Shown piece after piece: positions 1 through 11,927 of a stretch of 64,000 nt of DNA. The notes under the pieces were generated by a model, which was not told where the DNA came from, made no database searches, and was given only the letters and a program-made list of their open reading frames with translations. Each line of letters opens with the position of its first letter. Within the stretch, counting starts at the first letter, position 1. This DNA is from Chytridium lagenaria (taxonomy: Eukaryota; Chytridiomycota; Chytridiomycetes; Chytridiales; Chytridiaceae). Location of the stretch: positions 310,001-374,000 of the forward strand of contig JAHLKC010000011.1 in assembly GCA_025449115.1 (NCBI GenBank), written 5' to 3'. A program made the translations under genes and the position numbers.

Positions 1-1137
1 TTCGATGTCTAAGATCACTAACCGTAGAATTTCCCCTTTTTAAACATAACAATAGTATCCCAATGCGCCGCCTTTACTTGCCAGAATTGGGTCTCAAAGG
101 CAGTAAACTTCTTCCAAGCATGCGGAGGAATGAACAACGTCCGGGGATCGTAATCAGGGTCGGCTGAGAAAGCAATAAGATAGTGTATGGGAAATATGCA
201 TACTCGGCCGACGCATTTGCGCATCTCGCTCATCTACGAGCCATGCATATCGATCATCGTTTCTTTTCTTGAAGTCCTCCAGTCGTGCCTGATGTATTAG
301 GTATAATTATTCTTTTGACGCACCTTTTTTTTCTCATCAGAGGGGTAAGCATATTCAGCACACGATTTAGGCCCGGTGAAGAACCAGTCTAAAAGAGTAT
401 CAGTAAACAAATTATCTCATATAAAAACTTCTTTTCTAGCAATCGGCGAGGCATTGGTTGCAGAGACTGGAGATGAACTCAAATGCAATGTTCTGAACTG
501 ATCAAGCCTTTTCTTTGCAGGAGTCCTAAATCCATCCGTATTGGGCCTCTTCCGTTTGGAATTTGAAGATTCAGGAACATCAATGTCCATATGATAACTG
601 TCGTCTTCCTCATGACCCTCACTATCGCTAACGTCCCTGTCAGAAGGGACATAATCGTCATCGGAATCATCTTGTAAAAACATACGTTAAATTTACGATC
701 AGTACGATAGAGTTTACCAGATAAAGGCCTTGGCTTCCCAATCTTGCTTTTCTTGTTCGATGGTTGTTCTGCAATGGGTTACCTAAATTCATTTCAATCC
801 TTACCCTCTTCCTCCTCATCTTCAGATATTACATAATTAGGCTTTCTCCTTCTGCGGGTCTAAACAGCTTAGTTTAGTAGTTATGATTCATTCTCTACAG
901 TTTTCTGAGACTCTGTGTCATCGCAAGACTCATTCACACTTTTCAAAGGAGTCTTGTGTGAACGTGGTCCTGATTCCTTAAACTTATTTACTTCAACGCG
1001 ATTGCTGGGGAAGATGCCCCAGCTACATTATCAACCAATGGCGTTTTCGCTGGAGGTTTGAAGAACGAAGTGATGGTCTTCTGCGTCGACTTCTGTTCCT
1101 TTCCTTTTGCAGGCTCCATGTTCTCTACGTTTTCCAT
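1..1137 (-). CDS. MSH6: DNA mismatch repair protein MSH6, N-terminal part (runs off the window)
   Basis: MutS homologue 6 partners MSH2 to recognise base mismatches and small loops in nuclear DNA. The chosen ATG at 1137 opens [15 protein letters not shown]. It is followed at once by a PCNA-interacting peptide, QKTITSFF, the classical PIP box at the MSH6 N-terminus. A long acidic, Lys/Ser-rich disordered region with several short introns follows (exon 683-417 is rich in DDD and RKR). The last exon in the window (233-18) carries [16 protein letters not shown] and FKKGKFYG, the start of the MutS mismatch-binding domain I. A GTTAGT donor follows, so the rest lies beyond base 1. Identity is secure. 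Exon joints in the disordered part are only approximate. Confidence 0.88.
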
Positions 1138-1347
1138 GTTGGTGTCCGACAAATGAAAGACAAGTCGTTCGGACTACTAATAATGTTTTTGTGCATGGCC
1201 TTAAACAGCTTCAACGGCCGTTCAACGGCCATTCAACACCAAAGAGGAAAGGTAAGATGTAGGGAATAAAATCCAATTACACCACATGGACTAATGCTTT
1301 ATTCTTCAATATCTTCTTTAACGAAAAGCAGAATGGCTGATAACTTT

Positions 1348-4300
1348 TTAAGACGACGAGATTTCCAATTGAATATTTCTTGACGAGTTAGTGTGATACA
1401 CAGGTCGATCCATTTACCTATGAACGAAGCAGAGGTAATCAACATAGGTCATGCCATCATGGTTTTGATCCTCGATAAGGAAGTTCGCAAACTCAACCTC
1501 AAGATAAGGATCTAACTGATGCCTGACAATTTGAAGCTGCATAAAACGAGGCCTCGCTTGCACAATGTGGCTAATAATAGATCTAACTTGATTTGAGATG
1601 GGGTTGTTCAGCACCGGCAATGATCTCTGTTGAAGTAAGTTAGACTCCAAACAATTTGTAGGGCAAGTAAAATCAGATAAAACGTGAAGAAGACCAAAGC
1701 TTACCATCTTAAAATCTAAACTTTCTAGTTTATCGACACCAAACACTGCCTGCAAGCGGGCGGGAGGGAAATTACGCCCAACCCATAAATACATTGTCTG
1801 GCCATTTTCTGAAAAACATTATTAAACAAATATCGACGTTCTAACTCACCAACGAGATACAATCCACTAGGATCCAGCCTCTCGTACGAGACCCTGATCT
1901 GAGGTGGCAACCTTAAAACACCCCTCTCGTCATATGCTCCATGCTGTTAAATAAGTATTTCATTATGTTTCAGCTTCGCATAGCAAAGACGTTAACTGAC
2001 CTCCTCTGCAAGGTTGTGAAGGGGAATCAAACGCGGGTAGAAGAATGGTATGCCTTTCCGTCACACTCATACTCCTCAACGTCCGCATGCCGTGGACACG
2101 ATTATCAGTAGACATTTCCGGCCCTCCGCGGAAAGCTTTAGACTTCAAAAGAGCAAGTGAATTAAAGAGGATACAGCTTAAAGGACTCCGGGAGTATAAG
2201 CTAAGGGTTCATTAGCTACCGCCGCCAATTTCACTCGTTATGTACCTGTCCGGGGGCCGTAGAAGATGCGATATTCTTTCTATAAGACGAAGAATCTTTA
2301 CGCATTTGTCGGTCAATTGCTCGCGGATAGCTTTCAAAGATAGCGTAGAAGCTTGGCTGACATCTTTAACGAATTCTTAGCCGCAGTCCCAATATCTAAT
2401 AATCAAGCGTATATCACTTACAGGCTTTTGCTATGAAGTTCAAAGTGGTATCCATTTCTCCCGTAACGGAAAACATTGCCCAAAGAAGTTGTGTTCAGAG
2501 CGAGTAATTGAGAACTCGAATGCGTCTCTCTCCCGCGGATGTTGTGTACAAAAGAGCAGCTTGGATACTGGATTCAGCCTTCTCGTCAAGCTTTCCATCG
2601 TGTCTCAGCTCTACTCCAATAGTTTTTAAAGCATCAATCCCTGCGAGCTCGATATCCGTACTGTTCTTCATGTAGAAGTTCCCATAATAATTCACAGCTT
2701 TCAAGCCTATCTTAATGAGAATATGTAATCTTGTACAATTAATACCATTTGAGCATCTGATGCGAAGAAGTGCTTCGTATCCAAAATGTCCTCGTTAATG
2801 CTCTACTTAGGTCTTCTCCAAACTTATTTCCATCCCGAGACGCATCAAAGTTCTGGTAGTAGTACGTGTCTCCACCAGTAAGCGTGCTGACAGTTTCCCA
2901 CAGTCGCAATATCAACATAAGCATTAGGAAGAGAAAGAAGTCGATGCCAAACGCCCGCCTGCGATAAATCTTGGGGCAATCTTTCTCCAATAATCGGACT
3001 GAGGCTCGTATAACGTCCGCTCCTGTCGCTTCCAAGTAGCCTAGCATTCTTCCCTCATTTTAAAGAGCACCGGGGCCGAAGGTAGGAAGCTCGTTTGCAT
3101 CACAAATGCCTTTCCACCAATATCTTTCTGCATAAGATCAACTTCAGTTAAATATTATTTTAAAAAAAAAAATAAAAGAAAAAGCAAAATCACGCACTAG
3201 TGCAAGATTGGAGAGCTGCAGGACGGCACCCAGCACAGGCTCTCCAATGCGATTTGCCTTCAAAAAGAAGCGGAAGAGAGTCTAAAAGAGTCAAGATAAC
3301 ATTTCCTATAAAACTTTGTTGAGACCAAGCATGATGGTTGTTTTTCACTTACTTTGACTCGTTCGGGTCAACCAAAAAATCCTCGTTCAGAGGAACAAAG
3401 ACATCTTGCGATAATCAGATACAACAAGCATTTTGCGGAGATTCCAGGTTAGACTAAAAAATCTGTTATTCCAGAAATTAAATGAAAATTAACCTTGAGG
3501 TTATAAAAAATGAATTGCGCGATCATATGTAACAATTCCAATCCTCGCATTCTTTGGGAACTTTTCCGAGAAAAGCACCTCCTTAAGAGTAGCAACAGTT
3601 CTAGCCAGAACTCCCCATTGCAACGAATTCCAGGATACGTCAAGGGCAAAAACATATGACACTGGCCTTGCTGGACGAGCGAATACTCCTTAGAGGCCAC
3701 AAACTCTACCACACCATGCTGGAGCTCGGGTCTTTGATCAATATCACGACGTCTTCCGGAGAGAATCTAAATTGCAAAAAGTACTCGGGGGGAACTGTTT
3801 TTTTTTTTTTGGTTAACATCGATTTCAATTATTCGAAAAGTAACCTTCATTTTCGCAAGTACAATAGTTACAAACAAATTTCCTGCCACCATCAATAAAT
3901 TGGAAGAATGGATTCACGTATCCCATGGCAGCGGCCGACAACGCACTGGACCTGCCTCACCAAAATCGACCGTCTTTACCCGGCATCTAAACGATTAAAA
4001 ATTTCAGTCTCTTTCAGCAACCTCTTTCGGATCAAGGTCAGCAAGAGGCTGGATTATTGCACCTAAAGGAAGACTCGAAGTCTTTAAGCAAATCCTCAGT
4101 GCAAGGAACCTGGTATGTTGTGAAACGCAATAAAGCGCGGGTTTGCATTGCCTTTTTAAAAGGAAACTTGATTGAGTTTAAAGAACAACGACACAAGAAT
4201 ACCTTCATCTATAGCTGTGAATCGCGATGACGCAAGGGGAGGCATGGTACGCGACAGAGTGCTATAAGGATCATTCTCGTGAAGAGCTTGGTCCGCTTCC

Positions 4301-5537
4301 TGAACTGCTAATGGGCTTGGAATCTGATTGGGATCAATTCGCGGCCTTGCAGGTTGCTGCGGAGCTTGAGGACGAGCGTTTCCGAATTGCGGGGCACCTT
4401 TTGGAGCAATTCCAGGTTGACCTCCAGGTGGCTGATACGGCTGGACTGGTTGACCTGGTTGACCGTAATTTTGACCCCGGTTGAGGTGCACCGGCTCCAA
4501 AAGGGATGCCCTGGAGCTTGTTGGGGAGGAGCACCAGCGCTGAATGGTGACCTGGAGCTTGAGGAGCGCCAGAATGAATGGGTGTCCTGGAGCCTGTTGG
4601 CTACCAGGTTGGGGCATGGAAGGCCGCATAGGAGGAGGCATTCCACCGGGACCAGCGCCGGGTGGGAACTGGCTAGAAGGTGGGGTTGTAACAGGCGGAA
4701 TATTGCCTCCAGATGCAGGCATTCCTTGATCTCCAGTTGGGGTGTTTGCGTAAACCCTCTTTGATCTCGAAGACGCAGCCGCCCCGCGGAACCCGGGAGC
4801 TTGCCCGCCTCCAAAATTCATCTGACCGAGTTGTGCAGTGGCAGCATCGACAGAGTTAGAAACGGGTCCTGGGCGGAAAGGCGGTTGGCCCGGCTGACCA
4901 CCGGCTGGCCCCGCACCCTGAAACCCATTTACTTGATGAGGAGGAGCTCCTCCAGGGGGTAATCCAGACATACCAGACGGTGGCAGTCCTGAAGATGGCA
5001 TTCCCCGTGCCGGCATTCCAGGCTGTTGGCTTCCAGAAGCTTTCCCAGAAGGCGGCATTCCTCCAAAAGGCATTCCAGAAGGTGCTCCAACGCCAGGGGC
5101 ACCTGGAAAGGGGTTCTGATGGCGAACAGGAGGAAAAGAAGTAGCTGAAGATTGAGGATCATGATGCTGCGGCGGAAACGGAGGCCTTCCGGGCTGGTTC
5201 ATGACGGGATCGGGTCCTTTTGACGTGTTAGTGAACTTCACCATAGACATCCAAATAACAAATACTGTGCATCTTCTTTTGGAAGATCAAGAAAAAGATG
5301 AGCGGGTAGATTCTGCGACAGATCATGGCTTAGATCATTACCTCCTTGAGGACGGAATTGCGGGCCAGGAGGCCCATTCATCGGCTGATTAGGACCAGGA
5401 GTCGGTGGACGCGGTTGTGGTCCATTGTATGATCGAGGATGAGGCCTGAAAGCCGGCGATGCAGGAATTGCTCCCTGCATAGGGGGTCGAGGCCCTCCCT
5501 GAGGCGGTACCTGCTGTTGCGGAGGCCGTCCGTCCAT
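1348..5537 (-). CDS. SEC24: COPII coat protein SEC24
   Basis: SEC24 is the cargo-binding subunit of the SEC23/24 inner COPII coat that buds vesicles from the ER. The ATG at 5537 begins MDGRPPQQQVPP and opens a Pro/Gly/Met-rich disordered N-terminus of about 400 residues. Next come the zinc finger (FVCNYCTC near 3860), the trunk domain start (HGVVEFVASKEYS, 3720-3680; ALDVSWNS and IHFYNLK downstream), a helical region, and the gelsolin-like C-terminus (RVSYERLDPSGLYLVGE, then MYLWVGRNFPP). The final exon joins through a 35-base intron (CACTAAC branch site) and stops at 1348. Frame changes at homopolymers near 4475 and 4499, and in the trunk near 3690 and 3520, look like assembly indels because homology continues in the next frame. 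A start at 5573 is possible only if a non-conserved extension is real. Confidence 0.9.
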
Positions 5538-5586
5538 CTTACTGTAGGTCAGTTCCAAGGAAATTTTCTTCACCTTTCCTTTTTGA

Positions 5587-5899
5587 ATGATTCAGATCAT
5601 AGTCTTCCTCGCCCTTGGCTTCTTTGCGTTCAAAGCAAAACCTGATGCGGCATCCTTCAAGTCATATCTGGAAAGCATGGATGGATCGAATCCAATGCGG
5701 GCAACAGCAGCAAGGAGGCTGGTTTAACCGTCTTACTGCTGCCTTTCGTTCCCGAACCCTTCCAGACTTTAAGGTCCACGACTACGGGCTATTTTATGCT
5801 TGCACAAACCGAAGAGGGAACCCAATTCATTGGAATCTTCGGTGCATGGTTTTTGGTTGCTTCAAAACCCGTCATGGTTTCAAACATGTCAGCCATTGA
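5587..5899 (+). CDS. small hypothetical membrane-associated protein
   Basis: I do not recognise a named family. An ATG at 5587 lies only 49 bp from the divergent SEC24 start. It opens a hydrophobic segment (IIVFLALGFFAFKAKP) followed by SFKSYLESMDGSNP. Protein-like sequence then continues in a second frame (GGWFNRLTAAFRSR, DFKVHDYGLFYA, 5700-5790) and then a third (EEGTQFIGIFGAWFLV, 5808-5860). This pattern reads as one gene of about 100 codons carrying two indels. A short intron (GTTTAA...CCAG, about 5729-5765) could explain one of the changes. The C-terminus is uncertain: one frame stops at 5899, and the downstream SNAP gene starts at 5905. Confidence 0.4.
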
Positions 5900-5904
5900 A
5901 GTGG

Positions 5905-6784
5905 ATGGTCAAGCCGAACAATTTGCGAGAGAATGGTGTGAGGTTCAAGGCCGACAAGAAATATTCATTGGCGGCGACCTCTTTCCTGGATGCTGCACGG
6001 CAATATTCACAACTGGTGGACTCAGGGAACCGCATGGATGCTGGAAAATGTTATGAAGATGCGTCTGTTATGTTCAAGTTGGCTGGTCAAGAACAGCGGA
6101 GTTTTGACGCGTTGGAACAGGCTGCATCTACATTCGAGACTGTCCCGAATCTGGAGACGCGTGCAGCCAAGATTTTTGAGACTTTGAGCCAAAAAGTCGT
6201 CGCTGTCGATGGCGTAAAGGCTTTACGCTTTCTTCAACGTGCACAAGACTTGTTTCTCCAAGTTGGAGACGGGTGAGACCTTAGCAATCATCATAGTATA
6301 TATATCTGATATACTATAGTCGTGCGCTTTACGTGGAGATTTCAAAATGCAACACTTTATCTCAACTACAAAGATTTGAAGAGGGATTCAAAGGATTCGA
6401 ATCACTTATAGCACAAGTCGCAGAACACAGCGCATTAAAGGTATTTCCTTTCTCCAACCATCTGAAAATCATACTTTTACAGTTTTCTGCTGGCAAGTAC
6501 GCGCTATCTGCAGGAGTTTGTGCAATTGGGATCCCAAACGTGCATTTGTTCACGCAACTCCTTCAAACTTGTTCAAATAATCCCCATGTTAGTTTTGCTT
6601 GGGAATATGAAAAGTTAAAGCTTCTTCACGAGGCTTTGAAAGTGGAAGACTTGGACAATTGAATGCTGCCATTGAACAGATACCTAAAGCCTCATGGAGT
6701 CTTGGTACGAGCCAGCTTTTGAGAAATCCCGAGGTAATTCCCAATTCAATTTTTTTAAATTAACCTAAATGTTAGCGTCGATAA
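5905..6784 (+). CDS. SNAP-family (NSF attachment protein, gamma/alpha type) SNARE-disassembly adaptor
   Basis: SNAP proteins are TPR-like helical solenoids that bind SNARE complexes and recruit the ATPase NSF/Sec18. Exon 1 from ATG 5905 (MVKPNNLRENGVRFKADKKY) carries repeated helical hairpins: SLAATSFLDAARQYSQLVD, AGKCYEDASVMFKLAGQ, SFDALEQAASTFE. A short intron (6275-6320) leads to RALYVEISKCNTLSQLQRFEEGFKGFE, and a second intron to FSAGKYALSAGVCAIG. The reading changes frame near 6655, and the C-terminal helix (QLNAAIEQIPKASWSL) continues to a small last exon ending at 6784. A frame-0 alternative N-terminus (MSAIEVDGQAEQFARE, ATG at 5888) could be the true start if there is an indel near 5930. 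The alpha versus gamma subtype cannot be fixed by eye. Confidence 0.62.
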
Positions 6785-6813
6785 GCGAATTGAGATGATT
6801 TCTATTTTTATAT

Positions 6814-9598
6814 TCATACTACATCACTCTGCACCAAACTCAAAAGAACTGCATCATCGCCTTCACCATCCACGTCACTGTCTCCCTCCACGTCCTTCTC
6901 GTCTCTCGGATTAGCACTAAGTTGAGTAAGTCCCAGCATCATAGCCCCAGCCAAGCTCGCCAAGCCCCCCAACCCCTCTCTCAGCCCACCCCCCTCTTCA
7001 TCATAATGAAAGGTCCACAAAGCTGGTGTTTCTGGTAATTCCGGTGCGAACAATGGCACGTCCACACCTTCACCCGTAAGGTCGAGAAGAGCGAGTTTGA
7101 CACCAACTTCGGTCAGTTGGTGAATGTACTCGGCTGTTTCGCGATTGGCAATGTTTTTGTCAAGAAGCATGTTGAACCCATCTGTCCATTCGGCGTATTG
7201 GACTGGAGATGAACAGACAAAGTCTGCGAGGGAGGCGGAGGTGGCAGAATCGGAGACTGAGGAGACGAGGGAGAAACAGAGGGCGGGGTTTTCTGATGCG
7301 TTCTTTTTTGATCCAAAGATGGGGCTGAAGGGCCTGTTAAGATATCTGTCACCAGCGCCATATCCACTGGATAAGGAATTAGTTTCCAACATACTGAAAG
7401 GGTATCAAATCACCTCGTTTTGAAAGTATGTCGAGAAGAGGTCGCTTTTCCGACATTTCTGTAAAGTCCGCATAATGAAGGAATTTCTTGTTTGGTCCCA
7501 GACGGTAATATCTATATAAATTCTTTATCCTCCCTTTCTCGCGTATAACGGGGAACCATGCTCCAGCCACCAAACAATCAATTCGCTGTTGCTTGATGAA
7601 TTCGTAGCTTTCTTTATAGAGACGTTCTCTCAGATTCCTATTTTACTGTGTCAAATAAAAATACATGGAAAAGATAACTTACTTTACTGGAATACGCGAC
7701 ATAAGCATATCATCATCCTCAAGCTCCTTCAACTGCCGCTCCCTCACAAAACTATACGGTGCAGTCCTCATCTCCTTTTCAAACAACGCAAGTCCATTTG
7801 GATCTGTCGCCGGTATTAACCCAGCAACATGCCGAAATTGTGACCGTACCACCGCCGCAACACGATTAATATCGTCCCCATTATTTTGGGCCTCCATTTC
7901 CATCCACATTCGAACAAAAAACATCAATGTGATGAAATTGACTTCCTCAAATTCTAGTAGCAAGGGCTGATAGGATGTTGTTGTAGTATCTAGAAAAGAT
8001 AACGTTAGGGTGAGAAATCATCCAAGCTGACTTACATCCTGTGCTGACTTCCCAAAAATCGGAAAGAATTTCAATCACTTCAATACAAGCCCGTGAAAAG
8101 GGGGCACCTCCGCTCGGCTGGACGCGATTGCTGCTCCGTGATATGCTTTTTACAATAAAAACACAAACAAACAGACCAAACCGATTAATAAATGCCAGCA
8201 GATTCATCGACCAAGAAAGAAAAAACAAAAAAACAACAGTTGCAAAAATAATGACACGATTGACGACAATTAAGAAGACTAACCCACCTTTACGAAAAAC
8301 GTATTATGTTTATGCACAAAATTATGTATAGTCTCCAACCCTAACCCTACTCTATTCAGCTCCTTTCTCGGCACCTCCGTCTCAAACCCAACCTTCCTCC
8401 ACTTCATCTCCCCCTCCACCTTCAACCCGCCGCCTCCAAATCTCCTCCAACAACGTAAAAATATCCGCATTCCTCGTATCCACCGCAAGCCTCTTCCGTC
8501 GATTCCCTTCCTGTATCAATAATCTCTGAAACTCAACCAACTGCTTCCCCAACTCCTCCGCCGGGCTCGCCTGCATAAGTCCGACCACGACTTTCCGTAT
8601 ATTCAATGCATCCAGAAGGTACACAAATTCCCACGGTATTTCTCGGTAGCTTTCCGGAACAATAGTTGATGAGTTGCATCGAGTTGAGTTGGAGGAGATA
8701 GTCGGTTGCGGAGAGACGTGGACAAGGGTTGGGAGGAAGGAGGATTGGGAGGCGACAGCTGCGTTGACCACGTCAAATCCGTAACATTGGATGGGTGAGT
8801 TTTCGGTAGTTTTGTCGGCGAGGACGAGTTTGATGATAATGGCGGTGGCGGGGCGACAGATGTTGACGAGGTTTTTGTTTGACGATGATGGAGACGAGCT
8901 AAAATATGTTAATATCATAAAGATGTATTTTTATTACCGTGCTGATGAACATGGAGCTGAATTTATCCATCGTGATCATGTTCCATAAGATTGTGTAGAG
9001 ACGTTAAAGCATACGCCAGCGTATTGCCTTGTCCCGTAATGATCACATCCTGTAATTTCTCCAACCCTTCATCGCAATAAACTCATCCAAAACTCCTCTT
9101 CCTGTTGCAAAATAGGAATGAGTCTTCATTTCCCACAAAGCCTTTCGTACAAACCTTGATATACTTTTGCAGCGAAAACGTCGCCCTCTTCAACACCTGC
9201 TCATCTTCGGAACTCAGATCATCCACAAGTTGCGTCGCCAAATGCGAAGGCGACGCTCCAAACAATAAACAATCGCCTTCCTTGATCTTTCTTTTCAAGC
9301 TCTAACCTTCGTTAAGACTTTTGGCGTTTGGAATTCTTACCTGATCTGTGACGAGTTCATCGGTTTCGCTGAACCTTAATGCGTGGTTTACCCATGGACC
9401 TTTTGCGTTTAATAGCATCGCCATGTCTTTAAGGACGTCCGAGAGCGGCATGTGCGGGTTGATGTAGCATTCTGTGGAGACGCTCTGCCTTGGGCTGAGG
9501 TGTGGATGATGGACACCCGCACCTTTCGATAGTCCATCTCTACTGGGAATGAAGTAATGGTCACAATTTTTTGCTGACATGGTTATAGAGTGGCTCAT
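6814..9598 (-). CDS. ELMO/CED-12 family protein (DOCK-type Rac GEF partner)
   Basis: ELMO proteins bind DOCK exchange factors to activate Rac-type GTPases that control actin and polarity. From ATG 9598 (or the in-frame ATG 9580) the armadillo-like N-terminus runs through MPLSDVLKDMAMLLNAKGPWV and LVDDLSSEDEQVLKRATFSLQKYI. The ELMO domain (8900-8280) shows EFQRLLIQEGNRRKRLAVDTRNAD and KWRKVGFETEVPRKELNRVG. A helical section follows (EVIEILSDFWEVSTG). The C-terminal PH domain reads YRYYRLGPNKKFLHYADF and YAEWTDGFNMLLDKNI, matching the ELMO1 PH-domain layout, then LALLDLTGEGVDVP. The gene has about seven short introns and ends 30 bp from the convergent SNAP gene. ELMO is absent from many yeasts, so its presence is informative about lineage. 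Confidence 0.85.
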
Positions 9599-9818
9599 AA
9601 CGGCTCATAAAAAAGTCGCCTGGACAAGTGTACTGGATGACAGGATTCCCTATATTGCAGAGGCGTTCCGGCGTCTTTCGGTCTATCCAAAAATTACATC
9701 GATATCCCAAGTATTGCTTCAAACAGCCTGTTTACCACTATCACGACGCCAACATTCATTGCTTCCTGTGAAAAATTGAACTTTGATTTCTTCACTCACT
9801 CAAAAAACATCTGTAAGC

Positions 9819-10954
9819 ATGGGACGACACGACCGAGACTCCAGTAAGTCCCACACTTCTCCCTTTACTCCATCCCCTCCAATCCATCAGCTCTCCAGCA
9901 TTTCAACTTAATCATCTTAACGACTCCATTCCCAGGTCGTGGCCGCTCCAAACGCAAACAAACCCGCAGTCCCCAATCCTCATCCTCAAGCAGTCGTTCC
10001 CCATCCTCATCCTCCTTCTCTTCCTCCTCTTCCTCCTCTCCTCAGGTACGTCCCCATTCCACATCTTTTCCCTTTATTCAACCCAAAACAAATCGCCCAA
10101 CCTAAGTGACTTTTCTGGTCCTCGTTTTCTTCTCTCGGGTCCATCCCATTTCCCATAAACGAGGTGTTACCTTTTTACAATATATCGGAATGGAACGTTT
10201 CCCTATAAAATGTATGGAACTTTAAGATGACGAGCCGAGACGAAGCGACGGTCAAGAGAGAGAAGGACTAGGTCGATCTCGCCGGAATTGAAGAAACGGA
10301 AAAGGAGGGGTGAGGAAGAGAAGGAGAGGAAAAAGAACGGAGGAGTAGGTCTTTGGAAGGTCGGTTTCACCGGATGAGAGACGGAGGGGGATGAACGTAG
10401 GAGTTCAGTAAAAGTGGATGAACGCAAGATTTCACTCAAGCCGATGAACGTAAAAGTTTATCAAAGGGGGATGAACGTGCTGACAGAAAAGTGGAGTCAG
10501 CGCCATCCGTGTCTGCGAGTACGAAAAGTGAAGGTATACAGTCTCCTACGCATAGGATTAAACTCTTCATTGTAGATACAAAGTCGAGAGACGGTGACGA
10601 AAACAAAAAGAAGAAGAAAAAGAAGGAGAAAGAGGTTTAGTATCTAAATCACAAACTGGAATTAACATTTCGTTTTTAAATCTTTTAGAAGAAAAAATCA
10701 AAGTCAAAGAAAAAGAAGAAGCGGTCCAAATCTTCTTCCTCTTCTGATGACGATGCCGATGCACCCCGAAGCGCTATTACAGGGAAAAGATTAAAATGAA
10801 GGTGAGCCATTCTGGGCAACTTTAGCTTCTTTTTTTTTTCCTTTTTCTAATTCTCGTTAAAATCATTTATTGCAAGGTTGCGAAAACCAAACGAGACAAG
10901 GAAGCCGAGATTAATCGTCAAGAACTTCGATTGATGTTGAATAACATGTATTGA
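9819..10954 (+). CDS. Ser/Arg- and Lys-rich nuclear protein of unknown function
   Basis: I do not recognise a named family. ATG 9819 gives MGRHDRDS, then an intron. The next exon is SRGRSKRKQTRS followed by a poly-Ser/SP tract. A later exon has RRSRERRTRSISPELKKRKRRGEE. After that come short repeats built on DERR/DERK, in more than one frame, and then Lys-rich exons (DENKKKKKKKEKE; KKKSKSKKKKKRSKSSSSSDDD). The conserved-looking tail is APRSAITGK and AKTKRDKEAEINRQELRLML, ending NNMY at 10954. Frame changes at G5 (10386-10390) and A4 (10785-10788) break the reading and look like single-base indels. The composition suggests a spliceosome- or rRNA-associated nuclear protein; this is inference from composition only. 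Confidence 0.55.
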
Positions 10955-11304
10955 AGATATTGGGGAGTGTTTTTGTTGTGCTTGTTTTTCTTTGCAATAA
11001 AGAAATACTTTGATTCGTTACCTCCATACACCACGAAAGAACCCTCATACTTTTTTCGCAACAAAGTAGCTCAATTTCCCAAAAAATAACCCCCAAAAAG
11101 CCATGCAAAAAAAGCACCAGAATCAATATCATTCAAAAAACATACAAAATCCAACCCTATGCTATTTACCATTCAAAAAAAAGGGTACATTGCAAAAAGC
11201 GTTCAACATTGTGGGGGGGGGGGGGGGGGAATCAAAATCAAAAGTACAAAGGGAAAAACCAGCCTTTTCAAAAAAAAAAAAACCAAAGAAAGTTTCCCCT
11301 TCAA

Positions 11305-11568
11305 TCAAAGCGTCTCAACAGGCTTCCCACTCTTCTTGATAGCCTCAAACACTTGTTCCTGGCTCAACTTGTCCGAATGCACCACAACCGTCTGCGTCTC
11401 GAGCGAGATATCAAACGAGTTGACTCCATCCGTCTTGCTGAGGATCCTGTTGACGGCTCCACTGCAGCCGCTGCAGGTCATGCCAACCTTGAACTTGTAC
11501 TGGAAAGGTGGAGAAAGGGGGGGGTTAGCTTAAAAGTCAAGGGAAGAGTGTGGGCGTACCTCTGTCAT
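11305..11568 (-). CDS. ATX1: ATX1-type copper metallochaperone
   Basis: ATX1 carries Cu(I) in the cytosol to the Ccc2/ATP7-type P-ATPase of the secretory pathway. The protein is about 69 residues, the usual family size. A three-codon first exon (ATG ACA GAG, 11568-11560) is followed by an intron with a GTACGC donor and a CTAAC branch site. Exon 2 gives YKFKVGMTCSGCSGAVNRIL with the metal-binding MTCSGCS motif. SFDISLETQTVVV and the Lys-containing last helix (FEAIKKSGKPVETL) complete the ferredoxin-like fold. No frame problem is seen. The upstream 359 bp to the next gene (11569-11927) is AT-rich with no gene visible. Confidence 0.93.
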
Positions 11569-11927
11569 GATTAATGGTAATGGTATGCGGGGTTGGAGAG
11601 GGTTTTGATACACTGTGTGACCGTCACCGTTTGCTGAAAAATCGTTAACTATAAAAAAAACCACGACAATCGAAAAGAAACTATCGTCAACACGAACATG
11701 ATAGGAATAGATATTAATAATTATCACGTCAAGCTCTGTATTTATGTATATAAAAAACACATCAAAATATAACTGTAAGGCTTAAAAGAGAGAGAAAGTG
11801 AGGAGAGGAATGCGAAAGACGTAAAAACAGCTAAAATAAAAAAAGGAACATGTAAGTGGTGACGCCACCAAAAAAAAGCAAACACGCCGCCACCAATGAA
11901 AATAAAATATTCAAAGATCAACGACAT

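Noticed and set aside
8337..8349. Telomere-like AACCCTAACCCTA
   Set aside because: Only two units, lying within the ELMO gene at an exon edge; chance or coding sequence, not an interstitial telomere.
11213..11229. G-run as a possible G-quadruplex element
   Set aside because: A single homopolymer in a 3' intergenic region; its length is unreliable given the indel pattern and nothing else supports a role.
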